Of a stretch of 64,000 nucleotides of DNA, positions 31,701-42,283 are shown piece by piece; the first letter of the stretch is position 1; each line of letters starts with the position of its first letter. The position numbers were made by a program, and so were the translations under genes. Source of the DNA: Epithemia pelagica (Eukaryota > Bacillariophyta > Bacillariophyceae > Surirellales > Surirellaceae); the NCBI GenBank assembly GCA_946965045.2, contig OX337242.1, positions 434,001-498,000 on the forward strand. The letters are read 5' to 3'. The notes below the pieces were generated by a model. The model was not told the origin of the DNA. It worked only from the letters and a program-made list of their open reading frames with translations, and made no database searches.

Positions 31701-33641
31701 ATGTCGCCATGGACGATGCGAAATCCGAGAACAAGCAGCAGCAGCAGCAGCAGCGCATCCATGAACCAAAGAAACGTTCCCCCTTCTTCTTCTTATTGTT
31801 GTTGGAGTAGAACTGGTCGTCGTCCTCGAGGTGCTGGTGCTTTCTCAGCATGCAACGACAACAAATGTTTCAAGTCGTCCTTGTATGACTGGACAAATCA
31901 TGAACGACCACGGCGTCGACATCGACCATCGTCGTTGGTCTGGAGAAGAGTCATTCTCTTGTTGGTATGGATCATGGTATTCCTGACGGGCAGTGTGGCA
32001 ATAAGTGGATTTCTTGTCCTTGTCACATGGGTCGATCCACTCATTGACGACTACAGCAGCAACAACAATGTGATGGCAACAGCAATATCATTCACAGGGA
32101 CACATCCAACGGTTGTCAAAGAGGAGGAGGAGGACGACTCACGAGCCGTAGTACCTCTGGTTTGTATCGAACACCATCAAGTCCAATCATGGCGCATTGT
32201 GCATCACGCTGCGACTGCCCATGGCGTGTTGAGTGTTCTGAATGCGTCCCTGTATTGTGGTGTTGGCACCCCAAAGATGAATTCATCCGTACTGCCCGAG
32301 CAAGAAGAACAACCACAACGACAACGACGACGAACCTTTCATCGATATTGGCAAGAAACAAAGCCAGTTGCACCGAATCATTATCATGATCAAGCACCAG
32401 AGTTCTTGCCTCGGGATGACGACATTCAAGCCCTCTATGGATCCAAGCCCGTGATTTTGCAACAGCACTGGGGTGGTGGTGGTGCTCGTCGTCCAACCAT
32501 GGCCGGCATGGAGACGGGGTGGTTGGGATCATGGTCGTCCAACCACAACGACAACGACAACAACGATCCCCCGTTTTTGGTGCCACACATTGTCGGCTTG
32601 TACAATTCCGGTACCAATGCCTTGGCCCAATTGTTGTATGCCAATTTCCCTCAATTGACCAAAACAACTGGAAGCGGCAGCTGCCAACACTCTACAAACC
32701 ATACGACGTCAACCATGGATATTGATTCCTACAAACATTATCCAAAATCCCTCCAACCGTTCTTTCACAACCAGCAGCAAACGAACGTGTTGCGTCTAGT
32801 CTTGGTGCGGGATCCCTATCGTTGGATGCAAAGTACCTGCCGCAGCCCGTACGATTTGATTTGGGTGTCTCATCACGACGACGAGCCGCCGATTCAACAA
32901 ACAAAGACAACGAAGGACCAACCGCCACCCGTGGTAGTTCCTCCACCCCATTACAACCGCAAGTGTTTGGATCGGTATCCTCCCCATTCGCAAGCTGGCG
33001 TGTCGTGGACCTTGGCATCCCCACCACCATCATCGGATATTACGAAGAACCATGAGGAGGGAGCGACTACTACTACTTCTACGAGTATTCCTAGTAGTAG
33101 TACTTTGACTATGCAGTATCCATCCTTGCCGCAACTGTGGAGTGGTTGGAATGGCGACTACATGGCACACAATGCCATGACTGCCTCCTCCTCCTCCCAA
33201 ACAGACATGCCTACCTTGGTGATTCGATTTGAAGATTTGCTTTTCCATGCAGATACTGTTTTGACTGCCATTGCCAATTGTACAGGATTGCAACGCACTG
33301 AAACACTGGTTTATCCCTGGAATCGCAGCAAAACACATGGCACCAACACCTATCGGTTAGAGACAATTCGACGACAACAGCGACACCACGGAAACGACAC
33401 ACTCCGTCCACCCAATGCATCTACCGCAAAAGCATCAACGCAATGGCCCCTGGGTGGCTTTGTCCACGTGTTGATGCAAACGGGACGCAAGGCCGGACGA
33501 TTGACAGGCTTGTCAGCGGGATTTTTCAATTATACGATACAGCAACACGGATTGGATGCCACTCTTCTGCATCAATTGCATTATTCCATCCCGACCTGGG
33601 AGGATTGGAAACAAGACAACCCATCATTTGACCCGAACTGA
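31701..33641 (+). CDS. Sulfotransferase-like type II membrane protein
   Basis: The 646-residue protein has a Ser-rich cytosolic tail and one long hydrophobic segment (about residues 77-112, VILLLVWIMVFLTGSVAISG), so it is a likely type II Golgi protein. The lumenal part has GLYNSGTNALAQLLYANFP at about residue 300, which fits the 5'-phosphosulfate loop of sulfotransferases. LRLVLVRDPYRWMQSTCRSP at about residue 365 fits the 3'-phosphate loop (RDPxxWxxS). TLVIRFEDLL near 515 corresponds to the usual RYEDL element. The low-complexity insertions between motifs are large. Substrate is unknown, but secreted or cell-wall polysaccharide is plausible. Confidence 0.75.
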   Translation: MSPWTMRNPRTSSSSSSSASMNQRNVPPSSSYCCWSRTGRRPRGAGAFSACNDNKCFKSSLYDWTNHERPRRRHRPSSLVWRRVILLLVWIMVFLTGSVAISGFLVLVTWVDPLIDDYSSNNNVMATAISFTGTHPTVVKEEEEDDSRAVVPLVCIEHHQVQSWRIVHHAATAHGVLSVLNASLYCGVGTPKMNSSVLPEQEEQPQRQRRRTFHRYWQETKPVAPNHYHDQAPEFLPRDDDIQALYGSKPVILQQHWGGGGARRPTMAGMETGWLGSWSSNHNDNDNNDPPFLVPHIVGLYNSGTNALAQLLYANFPQLTKTTGSGSCQHSTNHTTSTMDIDSYKHYPKSLQPFFHNQQQTNVLRLVLVRDPYRWMQSTCRSPYDLIWVSHHDDEPPIQQTKTTKDQPPPVVVPPPHYNRKCLDRYPPHSQAGVSWTLASPPPSSDITKNHEEGATTTTSTSIPSSSTLTMQYPSLPQLWSGWNGDYMAHNAMTASSSSQTDMPTLVIRFEDLLFHADTVLTAIANCTGLQRTETLVYPWNRSKTHGTNTYRLETIRRQQRHHGNDTLRPPNASTAKASTQWPLGGFVHVLMQTGRKAGRLTGLSAGFFNYTIQQHGLDATLLHQLHYSIPTWEDWKQDNPSFDPN

Positions 33642-33915
33642 GAATAACGCTTTCTTGTGTGTGTGGCAGTCATGAAATTGTTGGGAATGGAACCAATCTC
33701 TCTCTCCAGAGTAGTATTAATACTTCCCGGTGTCGAGTCCTTTCAAGGAGGGACCGCCCGGCGCGGAGGGTAGGATGACGAGGAGGGCAATGGTCGAGGA
33801 GGGCGCACGCCCGACAAGACAATTGCCCGTCGAGTCATTCTCCCGACAAGCCGGGCGCGCCCGACGCGAGAGGACGGCCAGACACAGGGAAGTAGTAAAC
33901 TTACTCCCTATCAAG

Positions 33916-34084
33916 CTGTGTAGGTAGTGAGAAATTCCTGGAAGCCATGTCACAAAGTGTCACACAAGTGTCTCACAAGTGTCACACACGAGAGGGAAAC
34001 CGCGCGACTCGCACGAAACTACTTCCCGGTCGTACAAAAAATTCATACTGTAGTATAAAAATGTGAGACGAACTACCTACACAG
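33916..34084. repeat. Short inverted repeat pair and GTGTCxCACAA tandem
   Basis: CTGTGTAGGTAGT at 33916-33928 is the exact reverse complement of ACTACCTACACAG at 34072-34084. Between them, at about 33951-33990, four imperfect copies of GTGTC(T)CACAA occur in tandem. This could be a very small MITE, but no target duplication is evident. Confidence 0.5.
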
Positions 34085-34783
34085 TCTGGTATGGAGTTAG
34101 TATTGGACGACGTGGGGGACTTTTGGATCCTGTGTAGTGCTCTGTCATACTTTATCATTCACCATCAGGATCATGGTCGTCCTCCTCTGAGTTTGGAAGC
34201 TTACAGGTCCAACCCTTTGCTCGACAACCAGTTCGATATAGTACTACGTATGTACTGAGATTTCTTGTCGAAAGTCTGGAGAAAACAATACTATGAACGA
34301 GAGGTCGCAATTGCTGGAACAACAAAACCACCAACCTATATTCCTTGTCCGAACCTACCACAGTTACTTTTACGATTGAGAAAGAGTTCAAACCCATTGT
34401 ATTAACTCTACATAGGAGTAGAAATTGGCAGAAACTCTGGAACGATTCTTCGTCACTGGTCTCTAGAGAGGCCATGTATACTTGGATACGATTTTCCCAC
34501 CATAGCCGTTGCCATTGTTCGTTGTCTACTGTCTACACGCCCATGGCTCAATCCATGCAGAGTAACAAGTGTATTAAACACTAAAATAAGAGAAATAAAA
34601 GGTTCGAGACTCGAGAGTGTCTTTTGGACTGAATATATACGCAATGGAACCATCTTACCTAGCATCTAGACTTATCCGGAGAGCCCCATTCGGATTCTTG
34701 CCGTTCACGGTACCAAAATCGATCCCATGTCATTTCCCATTCCAAATTGGAGATAATTGGAATGCATTGTCTCGGCTTCGCAC

Positions 34784-35270
34784 CAGGGTGACCGGAGTCT
34801 AATTATACCCCCACTTTTAGACCCGGTCTAAAAGGGTATAATTATTTTAGACAGAGGTCGAGTCTAAAATAAAATTTTTAGACTCTTAACCTTAACCCTT
34901 CAGTAGTGCCGTCACCACTGCGTGAGTATTGTAGGAGACCGTTCTGCCTCATTCATCTCAATTCTCAATGCCATCGCAATGAACAAAGTAAAATCTCAGT
35001 TATCCTCTCTCATGCTTAGAGAGTGCAAGAACAATGTTATCCATACCATCCAATAACTTAGATGATGAAGCTATGAGGTCCTCTGGATGTGTTGTCATAG
35101 ACAATGCTCGCTCCTAGTAGCTGGCTGTCTAGGGTTAGGGTTATTGCTTCGCCGTACAAAACCACGGAGAGATTTTAGACCCTATTTTAGACATTTTATA
35201 CAGTCTAAAAGTACTTTTAGATTTTTATTTTAGACCCGAAATATCTTAGACTGTCTAAACGGTCACCCTG
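34784..35270. mobile_element. Non-autonomous TIR element (MITE), hAT-like ends
   Basis: The element is 487 bp long. It begins CAGGGTGACCG and ends with its reverse complement CGGTCACCCTG. The direct repeat TTCGCAC occurs immediately outside on both sides (34777-34783 and 35271-35277), as expected for a target-site duplication. Subterminal regions hold many copies of TTTTAGAC in both orientations, including a hairpin of about 45 bp at about 34799-34843. Termini beginning CAGGG are common in hAT elements, which however usually make 8-bp duplications. No transposase is encoded. Confidence 0.82.
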
Positions 35271-36194
35271 TTCGCACATGTTAGGGGCAATGAATTTTGT
35301 CTGTTGTCTCGTCTTCTCACATGTTTGGGGCAATTATCAGTGCGAAGGGAAGGCATCTTGGTCGCGGTCGTGTCATTGCTCATCCGAACGGATCACCTTT
35401 TGTACGAGTACCCGTTACCCGTAGGTCCTATTATTGTACGAGCTTTGCTCCTTGGAGCAATGAGGGAGGCCCAAGACTCGACCTAAGAAGTTGATAGGGA
35501 TAGACCATCTCAAAATAGACTCTAGTTTTTTGTACACCATCTGAAAACGGAGGTCACGGCGATTCGGGCTTTAACACGATTATGGCCCTTGCAGTCCCTA
35601 CCAGGTGAACTTTTAAAGTCCTTCGACCAGCGCTCCGACTTGCGAAGAGGAAGCGAAACAACACCAAAGACGCGATCTCTCCGTTCCTTATTCCTTATAT
35701 CTACTATTATTCATTTCTTATGGACAAGGCGTGTGTCATGGCCCCTCTCTCTTTTATTTCGCTCGGTATGGCTGTATTCCCTCGCTCCTCGAGCATCGAT
35801 GTGAGAAGTGAGAAACGAAGAAGTGTGAGAACCGGGGGCATCTTTTGCTTCCGCAACGACACACATTCACACTACTACACACAAGATCAACCAAAACCAA
35901 GGACAACACGAGACGAGAAGAGGCGGCGGACAAACTATACACCAAACGTCTCTCCACAGAATAATAATAGCACCTCCTGACAGGCAGTGTGGAGAGCACC
36001 ATTCCCGGAATTTGTTGGGGCATTCTCACTAGATTGCTCACACAAAACGCTCTCGTGTGTCTTCAACAACAACAACAATAGTCTCATTGTTTTTCTCACT
36101 TCGCCTCTCTACATGGCATAACAACAACAACAACACAGTTCGATCGAGGTTTCGAAATTTCAACCACACCACTATCCACTAAACAAACAACAAC

Positions 36195-39100
36195 ATGACG
36201 GACACGATTCCCTCCATGATTGTCTGGGTCGATGGCTGCGGAAGTACCAGTGGCCGAACCTTTGCTAGACATACCTATAATAATGAGGAGGAGGATGCTC
36301 CTCCGAAACGAAGAGGACAACGTCGTCCTCGACCAGGTACTGCTGCAACAACTACGACAGAGGAGCACGAGGAGAACCCGAAATCCTCGCAACCGGGAAA
36401 CACCACCACAACACCAACAACAACACCACTTACCAACCACCATTGCCACACGAATCATGCAGATGACAATGCATCCTCCTCTTCTTCGGAATCTGAAGTG
36501 GAACACGGCAACCAGCATCAACATTCCTCTTCCTCTTCTTCATCATCCTCGTCTTCTTCATCATTCTCCTCTTGTCGTCGTCGTCTAGCGACTCGCCGCA
36601 ATGTTCCTCGTTCCATTCCCTTGCGTTGGAAATTGGTACGCCAAGAACGATTTTCGTCCAAACAGCAACATCGAAATGCGGCGTCATTGTGTTGGACGGC
36701 CGCCACCTTGGCGTCGGCCCTCCAAAACCAACAACAACAAGAAGAAGAAGACGAACCACAACAAGAGCCGAAGCAAGAAGTCCCAATTGAGGTGATGCCG
36801 GCATTCGTTCCAACTCCAAGCAACCAGGCCGATACTCGCAATCCTCCAAAGGACAATAAACTTCCTCAAGACCAACAAGACAACGAGGAGGAAGAAGAAG
36901 ACGATGACATTTACGATGAAGATTATTATTTGAGCAATGGGGAGGACCACGACAATCTAGTAGATGAGCAACTAGAGGACGACGAAGAAGAAGAAACAGA
37001 AGAGGAAGAGGAAGATTCCGTCTCGGAGTATAGCGAATCACTGGCCGAGGCAAGTACCTTGGAAGATAGTACCAGTTATCGATTGTATGGAGACTCGGGC
37101 AATCGCAACAGCCATCGATTGTTTCCACCACCACCACACCGAGGAGCACGGCTCACATCGTGGTCCCATCACGAAACTACCCCTGCTACCAGGGCTACCC
37201 CTGCTACCTCTTCCCCTCGCCCGGCCACACGACGACTCTCGCAATCCTTTCACAACACTCCAGCCCCTCACCAGCAATTGAATGAGGAGTATCCCTCCCG
37301 ATCGTGCTACTCCACTCATGCAGCAGGAGGGGGTCGTCGTCGGGGTGGTCGTCGCAATGCGGCTGCTGTTGGTTTGCCGTTGGCATCCTGTCCAGCCGTG
37401 GTACGGTCCACGTCCTTTCAGCAACTCGAAACTCCCACCAACGGTTGTCCCACAACACCCACGCGCTTGTTTGCCTCCCAAGCCGTGGTCCTTTGTTCTT
37501 GCTCCGCATCGTCCTTGTCTGGTCAGTCGTCCTTGACCACACCTTCCTCCCTGGTACGACAATCCCCTGCTGCTGGTGCCGCTTGTCGGTGGAAGGGTCC
37601 CGAATCGGCCGCGACAACCACTCCACCCTTGGCGGGAACACGGCGGGCTTCAGTCGAACAAACCACTACCACTACTACACGAAATCCAACGGTGGACCAA
37701 ACAAAGGACGCTGCCAAAACCTCGGTGCGACAGTCTCCAGAACCAGAACCGACAACCACGACCACGGCATTGTTTCAAGTGTGCGAAAGTGACCATGAGG
37801 AGGATACTGAAAACATCACTAACAAGGAGAAACTCCCAACCGACATGGATCAAGTCTCTTCTTCTTCTCCTTCTCGAATCGAGCCACCCATGAGTCCACA
37901 ACAAGCACAACAACAACAACCACAAGGACAGGTACTACAGCAGCCACCACACTCGCACCACCAGGAAACGACCACGGTGACCACCACCACCACAACCACG
38001 ACACTGGTCTTTCCCCCCACCCCCACCTGCCCGTACCCCGTACCAGCGCAACGACGCAAAAAGACCACCGTGACTACAACGACTACTACCACTACGACTC
38101 CTTCTCCCAAACAACAGGCTACCGAGACGAAGAAGAACGACCAAAAGGAGGAGGAGAAACAAACGGACCGTGTCTCCTTGTCCTCCTGGTTGTCACCTCC
38201 CCCAAACAAGAGTCTCACCAAAGAGGATACGACTACTAGCATCGAAAAGAAAACCAAGACACAAGAGGAGGAAGAAGATGAGGATGACCAGAGCATTCAG
38301 TCCTTGACCAAGATTCACGAATCATGGAAGAATCATGCAACCACCCACAAGGGTGAACTCATGCAAGATCCATCCTGTTGCTGGGACAACAACAACAATC
38401 TCAAACTCATGATGGAACAGTATTGCTCGGCCACCTCCCTCATGACGGATGATTCCTCTACTATTTTCAGTACCAACGGTGGTGGTCCAACCACAACAAC
38501 AACATCAGCAGGGCGACAAGAACCACAACCAGAATCTTCGTCACCCAAGGAAACCGAAACAAATGCATCGTCACAGAACCCACCACAGCCATCCTCGGAC
38601 AGTTCACGGATTCCTATTCAACCATGTGGCAGGGTAACTCCTCCTCCTCAAGACAACGATCATGACAGGAGTTCCAAGGATGGATCGGGAGCCTCTACAT
38701 CTCCGTCTACCACAACGATTCAACTGCTTCAACGATTGGTGGCACCACCCTCCTCCTGTCCTACAGATGATGATATTCATGAGGAGGAGGGTATAGGCCT
38801 TTCTCGACAAGTCTCGGCCAAGTCCTTGGCAACTACCGAGTCGACCGCCACTGCAACCACAACCCTACCTCCCTCGTCGTCGTCTTATGAAGGTCCTTCG
38901 GCCAACTGTCGCACTTCAGTTGCTCCTCCTCCTCCTCTGTCTTCTCTGGGACCGTTGTCCTCCTCCTTTTCGAATAGTGCCGTCTCGAGCACCGACGGCT
39001 CGGCCCAGGAATGGAATACCCAACAGTCTCCAGAACCAGGGAACAGGAACCGTACCAATGGACGGCGGGATGTCACATCCCTTGCTTCATTCTCAAACTC

Positions 39101-40235
39101 TCCACCATTGTCATCGTCCAGTAACTCGTCTCGTGCCGGCCGAGTCACATCCCCTCGTATTCGCCGAACGTATGTATCGAGACATACAAACAACACGAAC
39201 AAGCTGTGGACCAGAAGTCAATCCTTGACATCGCCTCTGTCACATGTCGAACCCAACAACATGTCCATTGCCGCTCTCCGTAAGGGTGAAGAGAAGGCGC
39301 AAAAGGAAGAATCATGGACACTCCGAAACCCATCGACTCCTCAGTCCTCCTCTGGTGATTGTCGTGACAGTCTCAAGAAACCAACCAAGAAACCGTCCAA
39401 ACTAACGCAAGCACAACCAACAAAATCTCGACCACCTGCCGGTGGCCTTCGTCGTCGTCGACAAGTGCACTTTGCACCGGTAGAAGGAGGAGGACGAAAG
39501 GGCATCCCCCTTCTGACAATTCACGAATATACCCCACCCGAATCGGACGACCATGGACAACTGGATCCAGTCATTGGCTGTAGATCCAAAACCAAGGAGC
39601 AAGGTGATTTATTCTACAGTAGCAAGTTGGACAAACTCCTCAAGTGTACCAGCAACAAATTCACTCAAGTGGACACGTACTCCGCTGTAGATGACTGGGA
39701 CAAGTTTGATGAATGGTCGACAGGGAGCTCCTATGAAAGCATTGGTGATGGGAGTGTGGATGACTACTTTTCCAACCACCCCGGACGGTCTTTTGTGGAA
39801 ACTCACACGGATGAAACGGTACGAGCAGCCTGCAGGCTCGCCTTGACGCACTTGTACTTTTCGCATTCTCCCCGCGGGGATCAGTTGCAAAAGGATATTG
39901 TAGAAAACTCCTTGTCCGAATTGGACAAACTCTACGCACTTCCCTCATCTCGCAAATCAAATGGCAGGCGCAAGGGTAAGAAGGGACAATCCTTAGTGGA
40001 TGGAGAAGAAGATACCTTGCGTGGACTAGAAGCCTTGTTGTGCTTTCAAATGGTCCGTAACGTGCGTACGGCACATGTGCAAAACGTGCTTTCCACCGCG
40101 GCCCGCCAAAATGTCTCGGCTCCCAAGTTGCGTCAAGCATCGATGCAAACCTCACGTCCCTTTCGTCACATGGCGGTGCAAATGGCCAAATTCGATACAA
40201 GACAAGCACTCAAGGCGGTCTTGTTGAAATGGTAG
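36195..40235 (+). CDS. Large disordered protein, folded C-terminal region, RVxF motif
   Basis: The 1346-residue intronless frame is not recognised. Residues 1-1080 are mostly low complexity: Ser runs, acidic runs near 230-290, and Pro/Gln/Thr runs. The last 260 residues look ordered and contain LFYSSKLDKLLKCTSNKFTQ, VDDWDKFDEWSTGSSYESIG, TVRAACRLALTHLYFSH and LEALLCFQMVRNVRTAHVQ. At about residue 1089 the motif RRRRQVHFAP matches the R/K-x-V-x-F docking site for protein phosphatase 1. This is known for other proteins and only inferred here. No membrane segment is present. It may be a regulatory scaffold. Confidence 0.7.
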   Translation: MTDTIPSMIVWVDGCGSTSGRTFARHTYNNEEEDAPPKRRGQRRPRPGTAATTTTEEHEENPKSSQPGNTTTTPTTTPLTNHHCHTNHADDNASSSSSESEVEHGNQHQHSSSSSSSSSSSSSFSSCRRRLATRRNVPRSIPLRWKLVRQERFSSKQQHRNAASLCWTAATLASALQNQQQQEEEDEPQQEPKQEVPIEVMPAFVPTPSNQADTRNPPKDNKLPQDQQDNEEEEEDDDIYDEDYYLSNGEDHDNLVDEQLEDDEEEETEEEEEDSVSEYSESLAEASTLEDSTSYRLYGDSGNRNSHRLFPPPPHRGARLTSWSHHETTPATRATPATSSPRPATRRLSQSFHNTPAPHQQLNEEYPSRSCYSTHAAGGGRRRGGRRNAAAVGLPLASCPAVVRSTSFQQLETPTNGCPTTPTRLFASQAVVLCSCSASSLSGQSSLTTPSSLVRQSPAAGAACRWKGPESAATTTPPLAGTRRASVEQTTTTTTRNPTVDQTKDAAKTSVRQSPEPEPTTTTTALFQVCESDHEEDTENITNKEKLPTDMDQVSSSSPSRIEPPMSPQQAQQQQPQGQVLQQPPHSHHQETTTVTTTTTTTTLVFPPTPTCPYPVPAQRRKKTTVTTTTTTTTTPSPKQQATETKKNDQKEEEKQTDRVSLSSWLSPPPNKSLTKEDTTTSIEKKTKTQEEEEDEDDQSIQSLTKIHESWKNHATTHKGELMQDPSCCWDNNNNLKLMMEQYCSATSLMTDDSSTIFSTNGGGPTTTTTSAGRQEPQPESSSPKETETNASSQNPPQPSSDSSRIPIQPCGRVTPPPQDNDHDRSSKDGSGASTSPSTTTIQLLQRLVAPPSSCPTDDDIHEEEGIGLSRQVSAKSLATTESTATATTTLPPSSSSYEGPSANCRTSVAPPPPLSSLGPLSSSFSNSAVSSTDGSAQEWNTQQSPEPGNRNRTNGRRDVTSLASFSNSPPLSSSSNSSRAGRVTSPRIRRTYVSRHTNNTNKLWTRSQSLTSPLSHVEPNNMSIAALRKGEEKAQKEESWTLRNPSTPQSSSGDCRDSLKKPTKKPSKLTQAQPTKSRPPAGGLRRRRQVHFAPVEGGGRKGIPLLTIHEYTPPESDDHGQLDPVIGCRSKTKEQGDLFYSSKLDKLLKCTSNKFTQVDTYSAVDDWDKFDEWSTGSSYESIGDGSVDDYFSNHPGRSFVETHTDETVRAACRLALTHLYFSHSPRGDQLQKDIVENSLSELDKLYALPSSRKSNGRRKGKKGQSLVDGEEDTLRGLEALLCFQMVRNVRTAHVQNVLSTAARQNVSAPKLRQASMQTSRPFRHMAVQMAKFDTRQALKAVLLKW

Positions 40236-40701
40236 TCAGTCAAACTGTCTGGGGTCTCATCGCGACCAAAATAATACTATTATAGTTGCATGAGTTATCC
40301 TGGAAACTCTCCGACACCCACCACCGTGTCGGTTCCTCCGTCGTCTCCGTGTTCGTACCACACCAAACTTGCGCGAACATAGATTGTTTAGGAAATATCT
40401 TGACAGTGGACTTTGTTGTCCGATGTCCGTCCTGGACCTCTCTACGGAGGGTGTCCGGTAAGGAGGACGACATCAAAACTTTATAATACTGGGTCTACCT
40501 GAGCACTTAGCCTCATCATCAAAGGTGTTTGTTGTCCATGTTTCCGCCACCTCATAGCATCCATAGCATAACAAAATACTTACACCCTTAACACTCCCAT
40601 TAGATTTTCAAAACACTGGCAGTCATCCCCCAATCTACCCCCAATTTACCCCCGATTATCAATAAGGCCTTTGATCAATCTCATGGCTCAGTGTCGGATG
40701 C
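40236..40701. other. Intergenic, nothing recognised
   Basis: No protein-like frame is present. The last 60 bp before the ATG at 40702 are the probable leader of the sulfotransferase gene. Confidence 0.5.
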
Positions 40702-42000
40702 TTGTTCACAGTTGAAATGCAAAAGACGAACCGGGCCTCACAGCCCTCGTTTCCCATGCGATCCAAAGGGATGTGGGTCGTCCTGGGATGTGCCATGGCT
40801 GCCCTATGGATGATGATGTGTGATGAATGGGTGCTTCTCAAAATGTACTACAGCCAAGAAAACATGCCTCTCACACTCCATTACGTAAACCACACAGCAA
40901 ACAACAGCAACGAGAAGAAGAACCAAACAAGCAAGAAACAAGAAGTAAATGTTGTTTCTGATCCCCATGACACCAGAACGAACAAGACAACAACTCCAGA
41001 TTGGATTCTTCCCAATGTGTTACTGGCGGGGGTGCAAAAGTCAGGTACCACAGCCGTTTTCGAATATCTGAGACGAACGTTTGGAAGCCGAAACACGTCC
41101 ACTCCTACGCACGATCATCCCTTGTGTATTGCACGTATACTTCCTGGTATGAGACACTATCAAAACAAGGAACCTCATTTCTTTAATGATGTTTCCTTTC
41201 GTAAAGGCGTCTCTTATTATTCCAGTCTCTACGAACACTGTCAACCACAATCACCATCACCAGAGTTTACCCCACTCATACTGGATGCAACACCCAATTC
41301 ATTTACTCGAGCAGATCGTATCGCGCACTTTTACAAAACTCATGCCACACCAGAACAATTTCGCTCCCTAAAAATTCTCATCATTTTGCGGGAACCTGTG
41401 CAACGCGAATTGTCTTGGTACCATCATATGGAACGCGATATGGAGAAACACCTTCAGAAACACCTTCCTGACCAGGCACTCCCCAGTTATGTCCGTTCCC
41501 TTCGACGGCCTAACACAACCGATTCAAAAAATGAGACAACGATTGCTCCCTCACTTATCACCTTTGAAGAACGCATGAACCAATCAATTTTGCCCACCTT
41601 GATCAATGGACGGGGACCCAATAGGGAATTTTATAGTGTTTATGCACGCTGGGTAAAGGAATGGTTTCTTCACTTTGATCGATCGCAGCAAATTTTGTTA
41701 CTCAGCTACGACGAATTGAAGACGAATCCGCAGAGATTTGTGGAACGACTGCATGCCTTTCTGCAGCAACCACCACCGAAAGAAGAAAGCACTGGAAGCA
41801 GTCGCAATCGTGCTGTGGTGCCCCCGGCAAACTCTATACATGCCAAGGACCAAGACACGCCATCTTGTGAATTGCAGAAGAAGTGGTACGATATTTTTGA
41901 ACCATACAGTCAAGAATTTTACAAACTCTTGAATGCCAGTTCGGGTCCGCCTATGGAACAATCACCCTTTCCTCCTTTTCGATTTCGTTGCGCAACATAA
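40702..42000 (+). CDS. Carbohydrate sulfotransferase, Sulfotransfer_1 type
   Basis: This 432-residue protein transfers sulfate from PAPS. A short basic tail and one membrane helix (about residues 21-42, MWVVLGCAMAALWMMM) place it as a type II Golgi enzyme. The PAPS 5'-phosphosulfate loop is VLLAGVQKSGTTAVFEYL at about residue 106. The 3'-phosphate loop is LIILREPVQRELSWYHH at about residue 230. EPHFFNDVSF, LDATPNSF and FYSVYARWVKEWF match heparan-sulfate-type (HS3ST/NDST) sulfotransferases. The start gives a normal family length with no intron. Acceptor specificity cannot be read, and algal versions probably act on secreted polysaccharide. Confidence 0.87.
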   Translation: MFTVEMQKTNRASQPSFPMRSKGMWVVLGCAMAALWMMMCDEWVLLKMYYSQENMPLTLHYVNHTANNSNEKKNQTSKKQEVNVVSDPHDTRTNKTTTPDWILPNVLLAGVQKSGTTAVFEYLRRTFGSRNTSTPTHDHPLCIARILPGMRHYQNKEPHFFNDVSFRKGVSYYSSLYEHCQPQSPSPEFTPLILDATPNSFTRADRIAHFYKTHATPEQFRSLKILIILREPVQRELSWYHHMERDMEKHLQKHLPDQALPSYVRSLRRPNTTDSKNETTIAPSLITFEERMNQSILPTLINGRGPNREFYSVYARWVKEWFLHFDRSQQILLLSYDELKTNPQRFVERLHAFLQQPPPKEESTGSSRNRAVVPPANSIHAKDQDTPSCELQKKWYDIFEPYSQEFYKLLNASSGPPMEQSPFPPFRFRCAT

Positions 42001-42283
42001 CGTTCCTGAGTGAAATAGTTTTCATTTTGCATACACGTATATGAAGAAGGAATCTAGCAATCTTTATTCGTTCTTATAAAGATGAATCCAAGTTTCGCCA
42101 ACTGAAAATTGAAGTAAGTTGCTGTGACCAAAAATAACTTATACACTCTAGACAAGTAAGTAACTGAAAAGACGTTTAATCTACTATAGGTCTGTCATTC
42201 GAAAAACACCGGTCCTTGGATGGTGGGGACTGTCGCAGAAGCTTGTCCAAACAAGATGTCCGTTTTGATTTGTAGGCAGTGCG

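Larger units (their letters stand above)
33642..36194. other. Gene-poor, repeat-bearing region
   Basis: No gene was recognised in 2.5 kb. It holds a GC-rich patch (about 33750-33880), short repeats and an inverted pair (33916-34084), a TIR element (34784-35270) and a CA-rich leader for the following gene (about 35850-36194). The small frames at 35297-35494 do not resemble known proteins. Confidence 0.6.

Noticed and set aside
35297-35494. Two overlapping small frames after the TIR element
   Set aside because: One phrase (GRGRVIAHPNGSPFVRVPV) looked ribosomal-protein-like, but it does not fit any ribosomal protein family I can align and the rest is not protein-like.
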